In this document: positions 58,800-64,000 of the stretch, in pieces
How positions within the stretch are numbered: the stretch's first letter is position 1
How the letters are laid out: the number at the start of each line of letters is the position of its first letter
Source of the DNA: G963708235 sp963708235
Lineage (GTDB): Bacteria > Actinomycetota > Acidimicrobiia > Spongiisociales > UBA5794
Direction of reading: 5' to 3'
Length of the DNA: 64,000 nt
NCBI GenBank assembly: GCA_963708235.1
Contig: OY970200.1
Location: 3,100,001-3,164,000, forward strand
Notes under the pieces: model-generated
What the model was told of the DNA's origin: nothing
The model's input: only the letters and a program-made list of their open reading frames with translations
Database searches by the model: none
Position numbers and translations under genes: made by a program

Positions 58800-59261
58800 A
58801 TGTTCTCGAATGGCGAACACTGGATAGCCGTATCGCTGCCCATCCTGCAGGCCGTAGCGACAGCGGAAAAGGGACCCAAAGACGGGCCAGACAGAGACGT
58901 ACACGGAGCGGCGGTTGCTGCTGCGCACAGCGTCGGCCTCGAGGGCCAGGACATGGTCGTCGAGTTCGCCCAGCTCTACAACGCGGACTACGTCCGGGCG
59001 AATCTGGGCGCGACAAGAGGCGGCGGAGACCTGGACTTCGTGATCGTCGAGGGCCTCACCGAAAAGGGCCTCAGAGCGACCGGCGTATGGCCATCCGAGA
59101 TGAAGGCGGCAGAAGCGTTCGCCAAGGCGATCGAGCAGGCGATATCGACCGCACCGCCAGACGAACGTAAGAGACTCAAGCAGCTGCTCGAATCCGTCTA
59201 CGACGCCCCCGGGGTCGGAGCGATCCTTCTCCAAGCCGCACAATGGGGCTTCGGCGGGTGA
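58800..59261 (+). CDS. Opposite-strand cargo (moron-like) gene, unknown function
   Basis: A 153-residue soluble protein, the only plus-strand gene in the right part of the prophage. It has FSNGEHWIAVSLPILQAVATAEKG, then EGQDMVVEFAQLYNADYVRANLG, LDFVIVEGLTEKGLRATGVWPSEMKAAEAF and a helical LKQLLESVYDAPGVGAILLQAA. The 'LTeKGlraTG.WPs' segment is common in small uncharacterised proteins of actinobacteria, sometimes near defence genes. ATG 58800 has AAGGAG seven bases upstream; ATG 58761 is an in-frame alternative. It has its own promoter and is bracketed by 14-bp direct repeats. Possible roles are superinfection exclusion or host modulation in the lysogen; none is shown. Confidence 0.62.
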   Translation: MFSNGEHWIAVSLPILQAVATAEKGPKDGPDRDVHGAAVAAAHSVGLEGQDMVVEFAQLYNADYVRANLGATRGGGDLDFVIVEGLTEKGLRATGVWPSEMKAAEAFAKAIEQAISTAPPDERKRLKQLLESVYDAPGVGAILLQAAQWGFGG

Positions 59262-59318
59262 CGGCGACAGATCGGACAATTGGCATCCCCCTCCGGGGTT
59301 GTCTTGGGGGTTTCTGCC

Positions 59319-59332
59319 CATAACTAGAGTTT
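59319..59332. repeat. 14-bp direct repeat, right copy
   Basis: CATAACTAGAGTTT, identical to 58676-58689, lies 57 bp after the cargo gene and 37 bp before the end of the converging TGT-like gene. Unlike the left copy it does not overlap a promoter. Confidence 0.85.
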
Positions 59333-59368
59333 CGGGCGGACCGTTGCAGGGCAGGCGATACACGGCGA

Positions 59369-59971
59369 TCACGCCACACCGCCGATGGACGTTTGGCGCG
59401 GGTGCAGCCAACTCAGCAACCTCGGGAGGTTGACGTCGGGGCCGTAAGCGAGGTAGGTGCCGTCTACCGAGTGGCAGCCGATATCAGCGGCGTAGCGCAG
59501 GCGCCGCCGGCTGTTGACCCGACCCATGTGAACCCACATTCTGCGGTTGTGAGCGAGGGCGACAGCTTCCCGGGCACGGGCTCCGAGTTTGAACTCGGTA
59601 GAACCACCGATGAAGAGGGCATCGGCACCGAAGGGGATGTGTGTGATGCCGTCCTGGGCAACGTAGGCAGCCCGGAAGCCTCGCCGTTTGACCGCTGCCC
59701 ACCACCTGGCCCACATGACGTCGGTGGCGGCGGCGTCGCCCACGACATCGGGCACAACGGCGAAGAGGCAAGACGATGCGTTCGGCTGGTGCCGATCGAG
59801 GGTCTGAGCCCACTTGTCGGCTGACCACGACTCCGAGAAACAGCCGTTGTCGAGTGCCCAGGAGGCGGCGACGAGCCGGTTGCCAGCATCGGGCGTCACC
59901 ATCTGGCCTAGACGATCATCCGCGATTGCTTCCACGACGGACGGGCCTGACGCTGTAGCGAGGTAGATCAT
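59369..59971 (-). CDS. TGT/DpdA-like phage protein (putative DNA guanine transglycosylase)
   Basis: A 200-residue TIM-barrel-like protein resembling short tRNA-guanine transglycosylase homologues of actinophages. Supporting segments are WALDNGCFSE, LFAVVPDVVGDA with D75, YVAQDG, LFIGGSTEFKLGARA and WVHMGRVNSRRRLRYAADIG followed by SVDGTYLAYG. The last two correspond to TGT 'MG.G.p.dll..v..GiDmFDcv', making D170 the candidate nucleophile. DpdA-type enzymes exchange guanine in phage DNA for 7-deazaguanines such as preQ0, which hides the DNA from restriction. It overlaps the ASCH gene by four bases. No preQ0-synthesis genes are in the window, so the base would come from the host or from genes further right. 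tRNA as substrate cannot be excluded. Confidence 0.68.
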   Translation of the reverse strand: MIYLATASGPSVVEAIADDRLGQMVTPDAGNRLVAASWALDNGCFSESWSADKWAQTLDRHQPNASSCLFAVVPDVVGDAAATDVMWARWWAAVKRRGFRAAYVAQDGITHIPFGADALFIGGSTEFKLGARAREAVALAHNRRMWVHMGRVNSRRRLRYAADIGCHSVDGTYLAYGPDVNLPRLLSWLHPRQTSIGGVA

Positions 59972-60327
59972 CGGGCCGCTTCCGGGTCGTCGAGATACCG
60001 CCATTCGATACGAGTCACGGCATCGACCGCCAGGCACTTCATGTTCTGCTTGAAGTAGTGGATGAACTGCCCGGGGGTCCAGCCGGGGAAGCCCTCCCGG
60101 ACCACATCCTCGGGCGTGATGTTGTGGAGTGGTTCTCGGCGGACCGACACGATCTCCACCTCGCAGATCCGCACCAACGGCTCACCCTTCCGGCGGCCCA
60201 TCACCTTCCGACACAACGTCACGCGGTCGCCGGGCTTCAAGAACAGCCAGCCGAGACGCCGGGTCACGGTCTTGGTGCGATTCCGGACAGCACCCTCGGT
60301 GAGCGCCACCGACATCAGCCGACTCAT
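59968..60327 (-). CDS. ASCH-domain protein
   Basis: A 119-residue protein beginning MSRLMSVALTEGAVRNRTKTV and continuing TRRLGWLFLKPGDRVTLCRK, VRICEVEIVSVRREPLHNIT and EDVVREGFPGWTPGQFIHYF. This is the ASCH (ASC-1 homology) pattern: an early K-T-v-T-R-R, a central 'G..v.v', a strand-turn 'i.v.....l..it.ed...EGf'. ASCH domains resemble PUA domains and bind RNA or nucleotides; in phages they often occur with DNA-modifying enzymes. It overlaps both neighbours by ATGA. Confidence 0.82.
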   Translation of the reverse strand: MSRLMSVALTEGAVRNRTKTVTRRLGWLFLKPGDRVTLCRKVMGRRKGEPLVRICEVEIVSVRREPLHNITPEDVVREGFPGWTPGQFIHYFKQNMKCLAVDAVTRIEWRYLDDPEAAR

Positions 60328-60833
60328 CGAGCAGCCTCCAGGGGAGAGGGGAACAGGCGCTCTGAAACGCCTCGGGGTGGTGCCGGGTCGGGCATGTCCT
60401 CGGGGAACATCTGGAACGCTCTCAGCCCGCCCTTGGTCGAGTCCACGTGGACGAACCCGGCAGCCCGGAAGCAATACCCCGGATTACGGCTAGCGACCTG
60501 TGCCGGGTCGACGAACGTCACCATCCCCATCTTCGGGGGCTCACCGAATGCCCACCGCGTCGCAGCGACCGCCTCCCGGATCAGGACCGACGCCAGGGGC
60601 CCGCCCTCACGGCGGAACAGGGAGCAGACCCACGCGCCTGGCCAGGCGTGCTTCACGAACTCAGCGAACGGCCACGACGTCACCCACAGCGCCGGGCCGT
60701 CAGCGACGAGCACGAGGCAGCGACCTGGTGGCACGAACTGCGGCGATCCGACCGACTGCCGGTTGTAGTGACGGTCAGCGACCGCCGCCGCCACTGGATC
60801 CGCCCGCCACGACTTCGACCACAGAGCACCCAT
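60324..60833 (-). CDS. GNAT-fold / Mom-like phage protein
   Basis: A 169-residue protein with the GNAT strand-helix order: VADRHYNRQSVGSPQFVPPGR, LVLVADGPALWVTSWPF, LFRREGGPLASVLIREAVAATRWAFG, MGMVTFVDPAQVASRNPGYCFRAAGF, then VHVDSTKGGLRAFQMFPE. 'MVTFVD....r..G.cfr.AGF' is a common element in actinophage proteins of this type. Mu Mom has a GNAT-like fold and adds carbamoylmethyl to adenine, so the location among modification genes supports a base-modifying role, but direct homology to Mom is uncertain. ATG 60833 overlaps the Dam-like stop. Confidence 0.65.
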   Translation of the reverse strand: MGALWSKSWRADPVAAAVADRHYNRQSVGSPQFVPPGRCLVLVADGPALWVTSWPFAEFVKHAWPGAWVCSLFRREGGPLASVLIREAVAATRWAFGEPPKMGMVTFVDPAQVASRNPGYCFRAAGFVHVDSTKGGLRAFQMFPEDMPDPAPPRGVSERLFPSPLEAAR

Positions 60834-61663
60834 CAACTACCGCCCAGGGCGAGCTGGCCACGGTCAAGCTGACGGTTCGACCACACCACCTCGGTACGGG
60901 CACCCCTGGAGTCCCGGCGGGAGTTCGACGAATAGGTGGTGACTGCGTACTCGATGCGCCACCAGTCGGCGTACAGGGCGTCGTACTGCTCGGACGGGTA
61001 CCCAGAGAGCAGGACCGTCGCTGGGGAGCGGTGGAGCGCCTCAGCGAGGCGGGTGTGGGCCTCGAGGTCGCCCATGTCGTGGGCATAATCGCTGCCCTTC
61101 CCGTGCGTCGACCTCCGGGTGGTGGCCAGGTACGGCGGATCCGCATAGATCACCGTGTCGACGGTGGCCAGCCGGTCGATGAAGTCGACAGCGTCGCCAT
61201 TCTCGAACGTCACACGCATCAAGCGCTCGGCGACCGCGGCGAACCGGCTGATGCGGGACCGGATCGAGTCCGGGATCGATTGCGTCCTGGCGGTGGTCGT
61301 GGACCAGCCCGTCCTCGGGCCGGCGGTCTTGGCGAACGACTGATTCACCCGGACCCAGAACCGCCGCGCCTTCTCCAGCTCGTCAACCGCCGGCACCGCC
61401 GCGGCAGCGAACTCTGTACGGGCATGCGGTGACAGCAAGCACAAGCGCTCGAGCTCGTCGGGTTGCTCCCTGAGGACCTTGAAGAAAGTGACGACGTTGT
61501 CATCGAGATCGTTGACCAGCTCGAACCGGGCCGGTGGCTTGTGGAACAGGACCGCACCGGACCCGAAGAACGGCTCCATGTAGACCCGGTGAGGCGGCAT
61601 CAACCTGACGATCGCAGGCGCCAACCCGACTTTCCCGCCGTAGTACGTGAATGGCGGATTCAT
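60833..61663 (-). CDS. DNA adenine-N6 methyltransferase (Dam type)
   Basis: A 276-residue methyltransferase of the MethyltransfD12 family (PF02086). MNPPFTYYGGKVGLAPAIV contains the YxGGK element, MEPFFGSGAVLF is the SAM-binding FxGxG loop, LVNDLDDNVVTFF the following acidic strand, and VIYADPPYLATTRR near residue 175 the DPPY catalytic motif. It transfers methyl from SAM to adenine N6. No partner restriction endonuclease is seen, so it is an orphan, probably anti-restriction or regulatory. It overlaps both neighbours by ATGA. Confidence 0.92.
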   Translation of the reverse strand: MNPPFTYYGGKVGLAPAIVRLMPPHRVYMEPFFGSGAVLFHKPPARFELVNDLDDNVVTFFKVLREQPDELERLCLLSPHARTEFAAAAVPAVDELEKARRFWVRVNQSFAKTAGPRTGWSTTTARTQSIPDSIRSRISRFAAVAERLMRVTFENGDAVDFIDRLATVDTVIYADPPYLATTRRSTHGKGSDYAHDMGDLEAHTRLAEALHRSPATVLLSGYPSEQYDALYADWWRIEYAVTTYSSNSRRDSRGARTEVVWSNRQLDRGQLALGGS

Positions 61664-61995
61664 GCCGCTGCCGCCATGCGCTCACACCGGGGGCAGCGAG
61701 GCGCGACGTGGGGGGAGGGTTCAGACTCGAGGGTCGGTTCCCGGCACACCTCGCAGACGACCTTGGTCAGCGGGGACCGGACGCCGAGGGGTAGGTGTTG
61801 GCCGTAGTAGATGCGGGCACCGCAGAGACACCAGGTCAGATCGGCGGAGGGGTTGTAGGTCTCGCCGGGGTGGTGGTAGCTGGCGCACAGTTCCGGGAAC
61901 GTGCGGCGGGACGACGGGGCACCGCGGACGCCAACGGCGCCGTTGCCGATCGTCCACGGACGGTCTCCCCACGGGGCAGGGGCAACCGCGGTCAT
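61660..61995 (-). CDS. Cys-rich (zinc-finger-like) protein between the methyltransferase genes
   Basis: A 111-residue protein. Two parts can be seen: TFPELCASYHHPGETYNPSADLTWCLCGARIYYG, and VVCEVCREPTLESEPSPHVAPRCPRCERM with two CxxC pairs spaced as in a zinc ribbon. The gene overlaps both methyltransferase genes by four bases, so it is translated with them. It may bind DNA for the cassette. No family was recognised. Confidence 0.62.
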   Translation of the reverse strand: MTAVAPAPWGDRPWTIGNGAVGVRGAPSSRRTFPELCASYHHPGETYNPSADLTWCLCGARIYYGQHLPLGVRSPLTKVVCEVCREPTLESEPSPHVAPRCPRCERMAAAA

Positions 61996-63488
61996 GAGCC
62001 CTCCATTGCTTGGGCGACACGGCCTGTGATCCACGCCATCACCGGTGGGGTCACGGCGTTACCGGCGAGCTTGACCTGATCCTTCTTGGTCAGATGGCCC
62101 GGGATGTATCCATCGGGGAATGCCATCGCCGCTGCAATCTCGTGTGGTTGCAACATGCGAAACCCGCAGTCATCAACGGCCTGATCGGGATCGATGAGGG
62201 CGAACCGGTCCTTGGTCGGGACTGTCGGCACGGGCAAGGCTGTCGACTGTGCTCGCCCGTTGCTGTAGTAGGGCATCAGGAGGGATTGGTGACCGGCTGT
62301 GGTGATGGTCCTGGCCGGCTCCGTGACCGGGGTCACCATCTCTGCTCCACCGCCGTTGTTCCGCATCAGGAGCCCGTGGTGGTTCCCGGAGGCGGTCACG
62401 GTCCCCAACGGCGCGGATGTAGGGTGCGCGTGTCCGTTGTTGCGCAGCGGAACAACGAGAGATTGGCGGTCGTCTGAGGCGCACACGGTGGGGTGCGGGA
62501 GGTCGAGATCGGAGACCCGGCCGCCGTGAGCGGTATTGAACAGGAACCCTGGGGGGTGGGCGAGGGCGTGCTGTGCGGTGGTGCCCTGCGTCGCCATTGG
62601 CTCCGTCAGGGGGCGGGCACGGTTCCCGGGGGTGGTTTCGTAGACGTGGCCGGCGCCGGCGGTGATGACGGGGGCCCAACCGTAGCGCTGGAGCCCAGCG
62701 AGGACCCTTTCCCTGGTCTTAGCTGCGCGTGGCTTGTCGCCGAAGCGGGGGCACGGCAACGACCAGTCGACGATCGACGCCGCTGGGGGTGCTGAGGGTT
62801 CGCAGATGGTGCCGCAGTCGGTGCAGCACCACACCCACTGGGAGCGGTACCGGCCGATGGTGCGGCCGTTCTTCCACGACTGCCGCACCACCCGCGGACC
62901 GTCGCACCGGGGGCACCATGCGTCCTGTTCGAGCTCGAGGTCGGGGGCTCGGGAGCCACGCCAGAACACGACGTAGATGCGGTCACGGGATTGCGGGACG
63001 CCGTGGTGCATAGAGTTGTGCGACAGGATGCGGTGCTTGTACCCGAGGTCGGCCATGACCTGATGCCAGCCGCGCCACCCAACCCACTTGGCTGCCTCGA
63101 CGACGTTCTCGACGATGATCGATTCGTACCGGTTCTGTTCGGCGAACCGGGGGACATCCCACATCGTCGCCCTCGACCGCTCAGCGGACGGATCCGGGGC
63201 GTCCCACAAGGACGGGTCCTGCCGTTTCCGGGAGACACCGCGGGCCTGGGAATGGTTCGTGCATTCCGGGGACGCGAGGAGCACGTCGGTGACGGGGTAG
63301 CGCCGCGGGTCCGCTTGGGAGATGTCGGCGCAGTCGTGCCGCGCCTCGGGGAAGTGGACCTGGTGGACGTCGATGGCGGTCTGCCAATGGTTCGCCGCCA
63401 TAACCAGCTCCAGGCCGGAGCCGACCGCGCCGAGCGACGAACCGCCAGCGCCACAGAACAAGTCGGTCACCGTGATGTTGTTGGTCAC
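61992..63488 (-). CDS. DNA cytosine-C5 methyltransferase with internal zinc ribbon
   Basis: A 498-residue C5 methyltransferase. Motif I is DLFCGAGGSSLGAVGSG, the catalytic loop is SPECTNHSQARG with C76 (PEC instead of the usual PC), ENVVEA is motif VI, QSRDRIYVV motif VIII, and LAGNAVTPPVMAW motif X. Between VIII and the target-recognition region there is an insert with WCPRCDGPRVV and WCCTDCGTICEP, a zinc ribbon. Residues 280-440 contain repeated RNNGxAH-like and TAPxxTV segments typical of this phage subgroup. GTG 63488 overlaps the upstream stop. The target sequence is unknown; no cognate nuclease is present. Confidence 0.92.
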   Translation of the reverse strand: MTNNITVTDLFCGAGGSSLGAVGSGLELVMAANHWQTAIDVHQVHFPEARHDCADISQADPRRYPVTDVLLASPECTNHSQARGVSRKRQDPSLWDAPDPSAERSRATMWDVPRFAEQNRYESIIVENVVEAAKWVGWRGWHQVMADLGYKHRILSHNSMHHGVPQSRDRIYVVFWRGSRAPDLELEQDAWCPRCDGPRVVRQSWKNGRTIGRYRSQWVWCCTDCGTICEPSAPPAASIVDWSLPCPRFGDKPRAAKTRERVLAGLQRYGWAPVITAGAGHVYETTPGNRARPLTEPMATQGTTAQHALAHPPGFLFNTAHGGRVSDLDLPHPTVCASDDRQSLVVPLRNNGHAHPTSAPLGTVTASGNHHGLLMRNNGGGAEMVTPVTEPARTITTAGHQSLLMPYYSNGRAQSTALPVPTVPTKDRFALIDPDQAVDDCGFRMLQPHEIAAAMAFPDGYIPGHLTKKDQVKLAGNAVTPPVMAWITGRVAQAMEGS

Positions 63489-64000
63489 GGTTCGACCGGC
63501 GTGGACGACAGCGGGCATGCTTCGGTGTGTTCGCCTGTGCGCTCGTGGTAGGACCGGCAACGGCAGGGGGAGTCGTCGGGTTTCCAGGTGCGGACTCGGC
63601 GGGGTGGGGTGCGGCCGCAGACGGCGCAGGTGCCGTCGGTGTTGACGGGGAGGCGTTCGTCTCGGGGGGTGCCGAGGCTTGATTGGAGGCCGGCGACAAC
63701 GGTGGCGATGCCTTGGATGGCTGTTGCCCAGACACCGCGTGCCCATTTGGTGGATTCGTGGTAGACGGGGGTCTCAGCGGATCGGGGGCCGTCGCTGGCG
63801 CCGCTGATGGGTTCCATGGCTCGTTTGACGACGCCGAGGTCGACGAGGAGTTCCTCGAGGAGCGCGCGGTCGCCGGGGTCGAGGTCGAAGTGGGCGAGGA
63901 CGACGGTGTCGAGGCGGCTTTGGAGTCGGCGGCGTAATTGTCGTTCCTTCTCGAGTTCGGACTTGAGGTGTTTGTTGGTGGTGCGGAGCGCCGCGAGGTG
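63485..64000 (-). CDS. Coiled-coil protein with Cys-rich C-terminus (5' end outside window)
   Basis: The open frame runs from the right edge to 63485, giving at least 171 residues. The first visible part is a charged helix (LAALRTTNKHLKSELEKERQ) likely to form a coiled coil. This is followed by PGDRALLEELLVDLGVVKRA and a C-terminal TCAVCGRTPPRR...SPCRCRSYHE with four Cys in a zinc-like arrangement. The ATG at 63817 is in frame, but the clear protein-like sequence upstream of it argues that the real start lies beyond the window. It overlaps the cytosine methyltransferase GTG and so belongs to the same transcript. Function unknown. Confidence 0.6.
   Translation of the reverse strand, partial: HLAALRTTNKHLKSELEKERQLRRRLQSRLDTVVLAHFDLDPGDRALLEELLVDLGVVKRAMEPISGASDGPRSAETPVYHESTKWARGVWATAIQGIATVVAGLQSSLGTPRDERLPVNTDGTCAVCGRTPPRRVRTWKPDDSPCRCRSYHERTGEHTEACPLSSTPVEP

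Larger units (their letters stand above)
32516..64000. mobile_element. Temperate siphovirus-type prophage (left part; right end outside window)
   Basis: From just past the tRNA-Lys gene to the window edge nearly every gene is phage-like: superinfection immunity, lysis, tail tip, tape measure, tail chaperones, major tail, head-tail completion, HK97 capsid, protease, portal-MuF, terminases, HNH and DNA modification. They form long overlapped minus-strand runs. No repeat of the tRNA 3' end was seen up to 64000, so attR and the lysogeny switch are probably further right. The left boundary is placed at the tRNA end by inference. Confidence 0.85.

Noticed and set aside
61155..61343. Plus-strand small open frame opposite the Dam-like gene
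   Set aside because: It is antisense to conserved methyltransferase motifs and has no ribosome site.
32516..64000. A second copy of the tRNA-Lys 3' end (attR) within the window
   Set aside because: I scanned for the T-arm and acceptor sequence and found no repeat, so no right boundary is reported.

Overview
This is a high-GC, single-chromosome-like bacterial segment whose gene content points to an actinobacterium: a DivIVA/Wag31-type polar-growth protein, many GTG starts, ATGA/GTGA gene overlaps and leaderless-style promoters. An Acidimicrobiia-like lineage is my guess, and nothing in the window proves it. Two blocks can be separated: a host surface-polysaccharide locus (about 2.4-32.4 kb) and a prophage (about 32.5 kb to the right edge) that starts directly downstream of a tRNA-Lys(UUU) gene.

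Host block. The left edge holds the N-terminal part of an ABC exporter (1-688, minus) and a DivIVA-domain coiled-coil protein (824-2251, minus). A divergent operon follows: DegT-type sugar aminotransferase, polyprenyl-phosphate sugar-1-phosphate transferase, Gfo/Idh/MocA sugar dehydrogenase, a degenerate receiver-like protein and a Wzz-like two-TM protein (2483-7802). Next come a Wzy-like polymerase (minus), a membrane GT2, a GT4, a sulfotransferase, a DUF6473-like SGNH-type protein, a Wzx-like flippase, a one-TM protein, another GT4 (minus), two GT2 enzymes and a GT2-GT4 fusion. A 2009-residue secreted PQQ-sugar-dehydrogenase-like protein with four LamG-like and three FN3 modules, a secreted beta-helix protein with a Pro/Thr linker, a nucleotidyltransferase-like protein and a hexapeptide acetyltransferase close the block. 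Together they describe Wzx/Wzy-dependent synthesis of a polysaccharide that probably carries an amino, N-acylated and perhaps sulfated sugar.

Prophage block. Almost all genes are on the minus strand and read from right to left: DNA-modification genes (cytosine-C5 and adenine-N6 methyltransferases, a Mom/GNAT-like protein, an ASCH protein and a TGT/DpdA-like protein), a tyrosine recombinase with a duplicated zinc-ribbon partner and a truncated second recombinase, HNH endonuclease, terminase subunits, portal-MuF fusion, prohead protease, five accessory structural genes including an SGNH-like hydrolase, HK97 major capsid, head-tail completion genes, major tail protein, tail chaperones with a candidate -1 frameshift, tape measure, distal tail and host-contact proteins, endolysin with an SLH domain, holin-like proteins, and (plus strand, next to the tRNA) a superinfection-immunity protein. 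It is a siphovirus-type temperate phage. No second copy of the tRNA 3' end was seen, so the right end lies outside the window.

The most interesting region is 56.1-63.5 kb: a tightly overlapped DNA hypermodification/methylation cassette, next to a single opposite-strand cargo gene bracketed by 14-bp direct repeats and two copies of a recombinase-zinc-ribbon module. Also notable are the protease-capsid interval with an SGNH hydrolase, and the sulfotransferase-DUF6473 pair in the host locus.
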